Shown here piece by piece: positions 1 through 5,801 of a DNA stretch of 18,438 bases. Every line of letters starts with the position of its first letter. The stretch's first letter is position 1. A model generated the notes under the pieces. It was given only the letters and a program-made list of their open reading frames with translations, did no database searches and was not told the DNA's origin. A program made the translations under genes and the position numbers. This stretch comes from JBPCRW01 sp050996405 (GTDB lineage Bacteria > Acidobacteriota > Blastocatellia > Pyrinomonadales > Pyrinomonadaceae): positions 1 through 18,438 of the forward strand of contig JBPCRW010000087.1 of the NCBI GenBank assembly GCA_050996405.1. The letters run 5' to 3'.

Positions 1-643
1 ATTCGCCTGCAAAACTTTCAACCATTCAATTGCCGTAAACTGACTCCCTTGATCGGAATTAAAGATTGCCGGCTTGCCTTTCTTCAACGCCCGCTTCAAG
101 GTTTCCACAAAAACGCTTGATTCTAACCAATTCGAGACTTCCATTTCAATGACGAATCGGGAATGCCAATCCATAATCACCAGTAAATAAACGAATCCGC
201 TCCCCAGTCTGATATAGGTCAGGTCGGTCGCCCAGACCTGCTCGGAATAATCTACCGCCGCGCCCTTCAACAAATACGGGTAAGTTAAATGATCTTTGCC
301 CGGCGCGCGACAAATTAGGCTTCGGGTAAATTGCCTCCAGCCCGAGTTTTCTCATCAATCGTAAAACTCTTTTGTGATTGGACGACAAATCCCAAATTCT
401 GTAGATAAACCCTCATTCGCCGGTAACCGTAAAACGGCGTGATCGTATATTGAGCGTCAATTAACCGCATCAACTCGCCATCTTCAACACTCTGTGGTCT
501 GCCGCAATAATAAAGACCAGTCCGGTTGAGTCCTAAAAGCTGACATTGGCGAACAACGGAAATCTGTTTATTGTCCGGCTCGACCAGTTCCCGGCGGACT
601 CTAACTGAAAAGGGAAGATTTTTTTTTGAGCCAATCAAGTTCA
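1..643 (-). pseudogene. IS3-family transposase orfB (DDE integrase), frameshifted and 5'-of-window truncated
   Basis: Three frames must be joined to read the protein. Positions about 620-380 give the N-terminal HTH_21-like part (FSVRVRRELVEPDNKQISVV, then YGYRRMRVYLQNLGFVV). Positions about 379-310 continue with NHKRVLRLMRKLGLEAIYPK. Positions about 302-1 give the rve integrase core with the first catalytic Asp in QVWATDLTYIRLGSGFVYLL and the second in NSDQGSQFTA. The third acidic residue would lie beyond base 1. The breaks fit single extra bases near the A9/T run at 610-627, at the GG of 380-381, and in the CG-rich tract 301-309. The frame-joined protein is a clear IS3 transposase, but the copy is inactive unless these are sequencing errors. 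Confidence 0.8.
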
Positions 644-898
644 ACGTGTCGTATGCCCGATTTGTTGATACAATTGGTTGGTCAATTCTTCGTCCGCTTT
701 CGCCGACGGCTGTTTTGAATGATCAAAAATCTGCGGCAGCGATTCGAGAAACTGTTTCTTCCAATTGGAAATCTGATTCGGGTGAACCTCAAACTGTTTG
801 GCTATTTGATTGATCGTCAATTTTCCGCGAACCGCCTCTAAAGCGACTTTAGCCTTAAATTCGGGCTTATATACTTTCCGATTTTTGGTGCTTGCCAT
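641..898 (-). pseudogene. IS3-family transposase orfA (helix-turn-helix), C-terminally disrupted
   Basis: The 85-residue product starts MASTKNRKVYKPEFKAKVAL and carries a transposase_8-type helix-turn-helix around residues 27-50 (LTINQIAKQFEVHPNQISNW), which in this family binds the terminal repeats. The family usually ends orfA with a leucine-rich coiled coil leading into a lysine run. Here the reading stops at TGA 643-641 just after EELTNQLYQQIG. The expected continuation (VELDWLKKK) is present in the next frame at about 646-620. That is what a one-base insertion near 645-655 would produce. It is therefore a broken orfA rather than a normal short one. It uses the ATG at 898 and lies just inside the IS end. 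Confidence 0.75.
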
Positions 899-1023
899 AA
901 TATTGTTTCGGGCAGCAATTTTATCACTTTTTCCACCTTAACTAGATGTCTTAATTTTGGGGTTCATTATAATTTCAAAAGTCTTGACAAATTGTTTGCA
1001 AACTGAACAGGTGCAGCTCATCA

Positions 1024-1056
1024 CCGGAAAATAAATTTCCGCGCGGCAGAGCCGCG
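1024..1056 (-). terminator. Possible terminator after the small secreted protein gene
   Basis: On the minus strand CGCGGC-TCT-GCCGCG (1056-1042) forms a six-pair GC hairpin 17 bases past the stop codon at 1073. It is followed by an AT-rich stretch with a second small inverted repeat (GGAAA/TTTCC, 1040-1026). The T-run is broken, so termination strength is uncertain. Confidence 0.4.
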
Positions 1057-1072
1057 AGGTATTAAACTCTCT

Positions 1073-1321
1073 TTAGTCAAATATGATTCCGACTAGCTGC
1101 AATGCGCTCAGGTTTGACGATTGCGGTTTTCTCGGTTTTTTATCATTGTCTCCGCGATTGTCATTTTTCGGTTTATCGGGTTCTTTCGGTTTGACAACCA
1201 CAACGGGCGGAGGATCCTTCGGCGGCGGCTTTTTATCGCCGTCTCTCTGGGCAAATGCGCTGAGAGAGGTGCAAATCCCGATAATTGTTATAAATAATAA
1301 TTGTTTTAAAATTCGTATCAC
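1073..1321 (-). CDS. Small secreted Pro/Lys-rich protein, function unknown
   Basis: The 82-residue product starts at GTG 1321 behind a good ribosome site (AAGGTG about 9 bases upstream). A classic signal peptide is visible: basic MIRILK, a hydrophobic core LLFITIIGICTSL, and a cleavage-like SAFA-Q near residue 25. The mature part of about 57 residues is nearly all Lys, Asp, Pro, Asn and Arg, with runs such as KKPPPKDPPPVVVVKPKEPD. It ends in a short hydrophobic tail (LSALQLVGIIFD). It contains no enzyme motif and no cysteines after the signal. The composition suggests a disordered, positively charged periplasmic or surface peptide, perhaps binding envelope polymers, but this is inference. It diverges from the TspO-like gene, with 289 bases between the two starts. 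Confidence 0.65.
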   Translation of the reverse strand: MIRILKQLLFITIIGICTSLSAFAQRDGDKKPPPKDPPPVVVVKPKEPDKPKNDNRGDNDKKPRKPQSSNLSALQLVGIIFD

Positions 1322-1555
1322 GGCTATTTCACCTTTTTCCGTCTTGAGTTTTATGCATCAGGGAAAGAATTCGGTATGCGCCGGTTTTTTTAAAAGCAAT
1401 CTCAATGCCAGAAAATTTTACCCTGCGTATTTCGTAATTCTCCCCGTAAAATCCGCGTAATCTTTGCTTTACGGATAATCAGTCTGTTTGATTCACATAA
1501 ACGGATTTACGTTTTCCGCGATTTTCATACGAAATCGTCAAAACATCTTTCGGTT

Positions 1556-1586
1556 TTGGCGGAATAACATCTTAATTTGTTAGAAT
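1556..1586 (+). promoter_or_regulatory. Possible promoter of the tspO-like/aroDE operon
   Basis: TTGGCG (1556-1561) and TAGAAT (1581-1586) are separated by 19 bases, or 18 if TTAGAA is used. They lie just upstream of the ATG at 1611. The spacing is slightly long, so this is a weak call. The remainder of the 1322-1555 interval holds no gene I can support. Confidence 0.3.
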
Positions 1587-1610
1587 TTGCTGGTAATCAA
1601 AGAAAACAAA

Positions 1611-2366
1611 ATGCCGAATAACACCGAACGCGTCAAACAAATTTTTGTCATTATCGCCACCGTCGGCGTGATTTTGATTAACTATCTGGCGGGAATCGGC
1701 TACGTCAACGCCATCACGCCAGCCGCGATTTCCGACAAATATCCGACTTTAATCACGCCCGCCGATTACGCCTTTTCGATTTGGGAGCTGATTTATTTCG
1801 GCTTGATTCTTTTTAGTATTTATCAGGCGTTACCGAAAAACGTCGAGCTATTTCGTTCGATTCGCACGATTTATATTCTAAGCTGCATTGCCAACTGCGC
1901 CTGGATTTACTGCTGGCATCACGAACTGATTTTGCTTTGCTTGGGCATGATTTTTCTGCTGCTCGGAACGCTCGCGGTTATCAACGTCAAACTGCGAAAG
2001 ACCGAAACGAACGGCGAATACTGGCTGGCAAAAGTTCCCTTCGGACTTTATTTCGGATGGGTCACGGCAGCGACGATTTTAAACGTGACTGTCGCGCTGG
2101 TTTATCTGAACGTGCGAGTTCCCGCTTCGACCGCCGCGATTTTAGGCGCGGGACTGATTCTCGTCGCGGCGGCGTTCGGCATGATTATTTGTCTGAAACT
2201 GAAAAATTATTTTTACCCGCTGGCAATCGCCTGGGCTTTGACCGCAATCGCCATCCGGCACGGCGAACAGACTTTGATAGTCGCGGCATCGGCATTCGGC
2301 GTGAGCGCGTGTCTGATTGCCGCAATCAGTTTTGTAATACGCCTGAAATCTTCCAAAATCCGATGA
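1611..2366 (+). CDS. TspO/MBR-like tryptophan-rich sensory membrane protein
   Basis: The 251-residue integral membrane protein has about eight hydrophobic segments (roughly residues 9-30, 56-74, 85-103, 105-126, 142-166, 172-194, 200-215 and 222-243). The stretch ADYAFSIWELIYFGLILFSI resembles the Pro/Trp-rich second helix of the TspO/MBR family, and FGLYFGWVTAATILNVTVAL resembles a later TspO helix with its Trp and Asn. Classic TspO has five helices in about 160 residues, so this is a longer relative with extra C-terminal helices. TspO proteins bind porphyrins and other hydrophobic ligands; the ligand here is unknown. I prefer ATG 1611; a TTG at 1587 in frame would add eight polar residues. 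The stop overlaps the aroDE start (ATGA), so translation is probably coupled. Confidence 0.7.
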   Translation: MPNNTERVKQIFVIIATVGVILINYLAGIGYVNAITPAAISDKYPTLITPADYAFSIWELIYFGLILFSIYQALPKNVELFRSIRTIYILSCIANCAWIYCWHHELILLCLGMIFLLLGTLAVINVKLRKTETNGEYWLAKVPFGLYFGWVTAATILNVTVALVYLNVRVPASTAAILGAGLILVAAAFGMIICLKLKNYFYPLAIAWALTAIAIRHGEQTLIVAASAFGVSACLIAAISFVIRLKSSKIR

Positions 2367-3922
2367 ACAGAGGAAAAATCTGCGTTTCGGTGTGCGCCGA
2401 AACCGTCGATAAAATTGTAGAAAAAACTAAAAGCGCGACAAACTTTGCCGATGTTATCGAACTGCGTTTCGATTGTCTGAAAAATCTTGAGGCGGAAAAT
2501 TTACGGCGGAAAATTGACGATTTAAGAAAGAATTTCAGCGGAAAATTGCTGGCGACTTTTCGCTCTGCCGAACAAGGCGGAAAAAGCGAGCTAAGTTTTG
2601 AAAACAGAGAAAATTTTTGGACTAATTCGCGCATTTTTGAGAACGTTGACTGGGCAGACCTCGAATTGGATTTTCCGGTAGAAAATATAAATAAGCTTTG
2701 GAGAAAATCATTCAGCCAAATTATAAAATCGTTTCATAATTTTGATAACGCGCCTAAAAATCTCGAAAATATTTACAAGGAACTTTTGGAAACAAGTTCG
2801 GATGTGATAAAAATCGCCGTTCAAGCCGAAGATGTTACAGATGCGATTCCGGTTTGGAAACTGCTCGGAAAAGCTAAATCCGATAATAAAAAATTTATTC
2901 CGATTGCGATGGGCGAAGCCGGAAAATGGACGCGGATTCTGGGTTTGGCGCATGGCGCGTTTATGACTTACGCCGCGCTCGAAGACGGGGACGAAACCGC
3001 GCCCGGACAAATTTCCGCGCGGGATTTAATCGAAACTTATCGCGTCAGAGAATTAAACGAGCAGACAGAAATTTACAGCGTTTTGGGCGGAAATACGAGT
3101 TATTCGTTGTCGCCGTTTATGCAAAACGCGGCGTTTAAACAGCAGAATCTCAACGCCGTTTTTATTCCGTTTCAGGTCAAAAATCTGGACGGATTTATCA
3201 AGCGAATGACGCGCGCGGAAACACGCGAAATCGATTTAAATTTCAAAGGTTTTTCCGTTACGATTCCGCATAAACAGGCGATTATCAAATATCTCGACTA
3301 TGTGGACGAAGCGTCAGAAAAAATCGGCGCGGTCAATACGGTCAAAATCGCGGACGGCAAATTTTACGGCTATAACACCGACGCGCTTGGGTTTATCGAG
3401 CCTCTGCGAAATTTTTACGGCGATTTAAGAAATGCGAGAGTTGCGATTCTCGGCGCGGGCGGCGCGGCGCGGGCTTGCATCTACGCGCTGAAAAAAGAAA
3501 ACGCGGAAGTGATGATTTTTGCGCGGGATTTAAAAAAAGCAAAAAGTTTAGCCGACGACTTCAAAGTTCGAGTTTCAAAGTTCAAAGTTCAAAGTGAAAA
3601 TTATAACGATTTTGATATTTTGGTAAATACAACGCCGCTCGACACAAAAGGCGAGATGAAAAATGAAACAATCGTTTTCGCTGAACAAATCGAATCGGTC
3701 AAACTCGTTTATGATTTGGTCTATAATCCTTCTCAAACGCGCTTGATGTCGGAAGCCGATAAAGCAAATGTTCCAAAAATCGGCGGAACGGCGATGCTCG
3801 TCGCGCAGGGTGCGGAGCAATTTAGAATCTGGACGGGGAAAACCGCTCCGGTCAAAGAAATGCGCGCGGCGGTTTTGAAAAGATTAGAATTAGATGGATT
3901 AATTATACGACCACTTGGATAA
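2363..3922 (+). CDS. aroDE: Bifunctional 3-dehydroquinate dehydratase / shikimate dehydrogenase
   Basis: The 519-residue fusion catalyses steps 3 and 4 of the shikimate pathway in the cytosol (dehydroquinate to dehydroshikimate to shikimate, NADPH-dependent). Residues 5-226 are a type I dehydroquinate dehydratase: ELRFD (33-37), the catalytic His125 in KSFHNF, the Schiff-base Lys150 in DVIKIAV, and AMGEAGKWTRI near 182-192. Residues 236-510 are shikimate dehydrogenase: SYSLSP (246-251) for substrate, the catalytic Lys304 in VTIPHK, GAVNTV, Asp340 in YNTDALGF, the NADP loop GAGGAAR (364-370), VNTTPL, and the C-terminal GTAMLVAQGAEQF. The start at 2363 overlaps the upstream stop by four bases. 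Residues about 399-411 are encoded by a TTCAAAG heptamer array inserted where the dehydrogenase domain has a variable loop; frame and all motifs survive. AroDE fusions are known in plants and several bacterial phyla. Confidence 0.95.
   Translation: MNRGKICVSVCAETVDKIVEKTKSATNFADVIELRFDCLKNLEAENLRRKIDDLRKNFSGKLLATFRSAEQGGKSELSFENRENFWTNSRIFENVDWADLELDFPVENINKLWRKSFSQIIKSFHNFDNAPKNLENIYKELLETSSDVIKIAVQAEDVTDAIPVWKLLGKAKSDNKKFIPIAMGEAGKWTRILGLAHGAFMTYAALEDGDETAPGQISARDLIETYRVRELNEQTEIYSVLGGNTSYSLSPFMQNAAFKQQNLNAVFIPFQVKNLDGFIKRMTRAETREIDLNFKGFSVTIPHKQAIIKYLDYVDEASEKIGAVNTVKIADGKFYGYNTDALGFIEPLRNFYGDLRNARVAILGAGGAARACIYALKKENAEVMIFARDLKKAKSLADDFKVRVSKFKVQSENYNDFDILVNTTPLDTKGEMKNETIVFAEQIESVKLVYDLVYNPSQTRLMSEADKANVPKIGGTAMLVAQGAEQFRIWTGKTAPVKEMRAAVLKRLELDGLIIRPLG
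3560..3594 (+). repeat. TTCAAAG heptanucleotide array inside aroDE
   Basis: Five consecutive heptamers read TTCAAAG, TTCGAGT, TTCAAAG, TTCAAAG, TTCAAAG. They encode roughly KVRVSKFKVQS between the NADP-binding strand region and the NTTPL motif. The same unit occurs in uvrA and upstream of pnp. Confidence 0.85.
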
Positions 3923-3932
3923 AACAAAGTTA

Positions 3933-3960
3933 TTTACATCTTTCTTTACTTTTATATTAT
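3933..3960 (+). promoter_or_regulatory. Possible promoter of the DUF5678/retropepsin pair
   Basis: TTTACA (3933-3938) and TATTAT (3955-3960), 16 bases apart, lie in the AT-rich gap after aroDE and 38 bases before the ATG at 3998. This would give the pair its own transcript. No hairpin terminator is visible after aroDE, so read-through is also possible. Confidence 0.4.
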
Positions 3961-3980
3961 TCAAATGCGAAAATTCTTGC

Positions 3981-3990
3981 GGAGAAGGAA
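3981..3990 (+). promoter_or_regulatory. Ribosome binding site deciding the DUF5678-like start
   Basis: GGAGAAGGAA lies 7 bases before ATG 3998. It favours that start over the in-frame ATG at 3965, which would place this purine tract inside the coding region and has no comparable site of its own. Confidence 0.65.
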
Positions 3991-3997
3991 TAACGAT

Positions 3998-4345
3998 ATG
4001 TCAATCGAATTATTAGATTCAATAAAAAACGAAGCGCGTAAATTATCGGCGACGGAGAAAGCGCAGCTTACCGACTATCTTTTGCGGGAAACAGAAAAGG
4101 CGAATTCAAAAGATTTAGGTTTAGCCAGTGAAACCGAAGATGAAACACGAACTCTACGAATGAAATGGCTGAAAGAAAATCGTGAGAAATATGCCGGACA
4201 ATATGTCGCGCTTAACGGTAATAGATTAGTCGGCGTTGGCAGGAATATTCGTGAAGCCCATGAACAGGCTAGACAAAATGGAATCAATAAACCTTTTTTA
4301 GTTCGCGTCAGCGGGGAAAATGAAATTCTTTCCGGCGGCTGGTAG
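3998..4345 (+). CDS. DUF5678-like small protein, partner of a retropepsin-like protease
   Basis: The 115-residue soluble protein has two parts. Residues 1-35 form an amphipathic helical segment (ELLDSIKNEARKLSATEKAQ, then LTDYLLRE) of the kind seen at the N-terminus of many small antitoxin-like proteins. Residues about 55-105 hold the DUF5678-type core: MKWLKENREKYAGQYVALNG, then a hydrophobic strand (RLVGVG), a helix (NIREAHEQARQNG) and a strand with Pro (KPFLVRV). There is no signal peptide or membrane segment. The gene ends two bases before the protease gene starts, so the two are probably co-translated. The molecular role is unknown; the family name records similarity only. A regulatory partner or a substrate of the protease are both possible readings of the arrangement. 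Confidence 0.75.
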   Translation: MSIELLDSIKNEARKLSATEKAQLTDYLLRETEKANSKDLGLASETEDETRTLRMKWLKENREKYAGQYVALNGNRLVGVGRNIREAHEQARQNGINKPFLVRVSGENEILSGGW

Positions 4346-4347
4346 AT

Positions 4348-4761
4348 ATGTTTCAACTAAATTTTGATAAATTTCTTTCCTACGATACGGGTGAAATAGG
4401 AATCAATTTGAATGTGGCACTGAAATTAACCGGAAAGAATGTCGATTTAATTGCCAAAATAGATACCGGAGCCACTCATTGTTTATTTGAACGTAAATTT
4501 GGCGAACAATTAGGTTTAGATATTGAAACCGGAATACCTCAAAAATTTTCGACGGCGACCGGAATTTTTCTCGCTTACGGTCACAATATCACGCTGATTA
4601 CGGAAAATTTAGAATTCGATTCGTATGTTTTCTTTTACGCGGATGAAAGTCATAAACCGAATGTGCTTGGACGTTTTGGCTGGCTCGACCGTATAATTCT
4701 CGGCTTGGTTGATTACGAAGGCAAACTATTTTTGAACTATTACGAACAAAATTATGGATAA
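4348..4761 (+). CDS. Single-domain retropepsin-like aspartic protease
   Basis: The 137-residue soluble protein has the two hallmarks of a retroviral-type aspartic protease. The catalytic loop is D39-T40-G41-A42 in LIAKIDTGATHCLF, inside a hydrophobic strand. The psi-loop NVLGR (105-109) is equivalent to the (I/V)-(I/L)-G-R motif of retroviral proteases. Between them lies a candidate flap (STATGIFLAYGHNITLI). Retropepsins have one DTG/DSG per chain and act as homodimers, so a dimer is expected. No signal peptide or transmembrane anchor is visible, so it is probably cytosolic, unlike larger membrane-bound bacterial relatives. The start ATG lies two bases after the stop of the DUF5678-like gene. 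The substrate is unknown; the adjacent small protein is an obvious candidate partner. The family may also include inactive members, although the DTGA here looks intact. Confidence 0.75.
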   Translation: MFQLNFDKFLSYDTGEIGINLNVALKLTGKNVDLIAKIDTGATHCLFERKFGEQLGLDIETGIPQKFSTATGIFLAYGHNITLITENLEFDSYVFFYADESHKPNVLGRFGWLDRIILGLVDYEGKLFLNYYEQNYG

Positions 4762-4860
4762 AAAGAACGGTGCTAAAATCTTATCTAACAGCTTCTAGCC
4801 TTATCTTTAATAGTAAAATAGCAAATCTACAATCTAAGTCTAACTAATTTATACAAGTTT

Positions 4861-5676
4861 TTATTTTTTGTCCAGTAAAATTTTATTAACGCCGAGAATT
4901 TTACGGCTTTGATTTTCCTGCAGAAAAACTATCAGTTTGAGATTTTCTTTTTTCCAGTCGGGTTGAAATTGCAGCATCGTTTCCGTTTGAAAATTATTAT
5001 CCGCCGGAAGAATGCGACCGAGCGGTTTTAAATCGCGCGCGACCGAAGTGTGCTGCAAAGTGCGCCCGCCGTTTTCGCCGCCGCCGACTTTGGTTGATAA
5101 ATCGTCTTCGGCAATCGCCAGAAAAACGCTCGCGTCTTCGTGCGCCGGAATGTCTGAAACAATAACCTTTAATTTATCTTCGTCGCGGACAAGCTCGATT
5201 TTCGCTTTCGGCGTTTTGGCGGATTCGCCGACGGCTTTAGAGGCTTCGTCCAAACTGCTGCCGACGAATTGTTTTTCCCCGTCAACAATCATCTGCGGCG
5301 TATAAATCGAATCCAATTTAAATTTCTGCCCGTAAATTGTTTGTCGCTGGCTGTATAACGGCGACGAAAAACGGTCTTTCCAGCCGAGATTATTCCAGTA
5401 ATCGACGTGCAGCGAAAGCGTAATAATTTCCGCACCGGCAGTCGGCTGGTCTTTATCAAGCTCGGATAAAACGCGATCGGCTGGCGGGCAGCTTGAACAG
5501 CCTTCGGATGTAAAAAGCTCGACCAGCACAGGCGTTTTTCCCTTCGCCGGAAAAATTTTCGCCGTCTCGTCAACCGCAATTTTTTGCGGCTCATTTGAAA
5601 CCGCGTTTTTCTGAACGCTGTAAGTTATCAAACCTAAAAAACTCAACGCCGCCAGTGCCAGTAAAATTATTTTCAT
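4861..5676 (-). CDS. Exported DUF1223 thioredoxin-like protein
   Basis: The 271-residue protein has an N-terminal hydrophobic segment (ILLALAALSFLGLITYSV, residues 3-21) that acts as a signal peptide or single anchor. Residues 49-150 are a thioredoxin-like DUF1223 domain with the C60-S-S-C63 pair in LFTSEGCSSCPPADRVL. The family signature LSLHVDYWNNLGWKDRFSSP and the TPQMIVDGEKQFVGS segment follow. The C-terminal part (about 160-271) is a beta-rich region (KIELVRDEDKLKVIVSD...). The CXXC suggests a periplasmic thiol-disulfide or metal-related role, but no function is established for this family to my knowledge. The start at ATG 5676 has a GGAG site 7 bases upstream. It is convergent with the retropepsin gene and divergent from uvrA; the 99-base gap 4762-4860 shows no clear hairpin. 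Confidence 0.85.
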   Translation of the reverse strand: MKIILLALAALSFLGLITYSVQKNAVSNEPQKIAVDETAKIFPAKGKTPVLVELFTSEGCSSCPPADRVLSELDKDQPTAGAEIITLSLHVDYWNNLGWKDRFSSPLYSQRQTIYGQKFKLDSIYTPQMIVDGEKQFVGSSLDEASKAVGESAKTPKAKIELVRDEDKLKVIVSDIPAHEDASVFLAIAEDDLSTKVGGGENGGRTLQHTSVARDLKPLGRILPADNNFQTETMLQFQPDWKKENLKLIVFLQENQSRKILGVNKILLDKK

Positions 5677-5737
5677 TGTTTTCTCCGAATTCCTTTACTC
5701 CGCAATTATACCCGAAAATTCCACTTTTATTCCCGTT

Positions 5738-5765
5738 TTGAGTCTTGCCCGCGATTTGTTAAAAT
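5738..5765 (+). promoter_or_regulatory. Possible uvrA promoter
   Basis: TTGAGT (5738-5743) and TAAAAT (5760-5765) are 16 bases apart in the divergent gap between the DUF1223 gene and uvrA. I see no inverted repeat here resembling a LexA box, so SOS control is not supported by the sequence. Confidence 0.35.
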
Positions 5766-5801
5766 AATCTTTTGCCCAAATGCAAGGATTTTTCACAGTA
5801 G

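Larger units (their letters stand above)
1..966 (-). mobile_element. IS3-family insertion sequence, partial and decayed
   Basis: Minus-strand remnants of an IS3-type orfA (898-641) and a DDE integrase orfB (below about 643) identify the element. The outer end lies near 966, where the minus strand begins TGAACCCCAAAATTAAGACA, a TGA-initiated A-rich end as is usual for IS3 terminal repeats. The other end is outside the window, so the inverted-repeat partner and target duplication cannot be seen. Several frame changes show that no transposase could be read through this copy as written. Confidence 0.85.

Noticed and set aside
984..989. A perfect TTGACA next to the IS end
   Set aside because: No -10 element follows at 16-18 bases on the plus strand and no plus-strand gene starts nearby. 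The adjacent GTTTGCAAAC palindrome (994-1003) is too short to interpret alone.
1083..1460. Plus-strand open frame of 125 codons opposite the small secreted protein
   Set aside because: It is the Gly/Leu/Ser-rich complement of Pro/Lys codons. The minus-strand frame has a signal peptide and a ribosome site.
1937..2362. An upstream extension of the aroDE frame giving a 661-residue protein
   Set aside because: This part overlaps the TspO-like gene in another frame and is Arg-rich without domain character. The dehydratase domain starts properly at 2363.
4762..4860. Search for a terminator between the convergent retropepsin and DUF1223 genes
   Set aside because: The gap is AT-rich but shows no convincing hairpin on either strand.
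5677..5801. SOS (LexA) box expected before uvrA
   Set aside because: No palindromic operator of a known LexA type is visible in the divergent gap.
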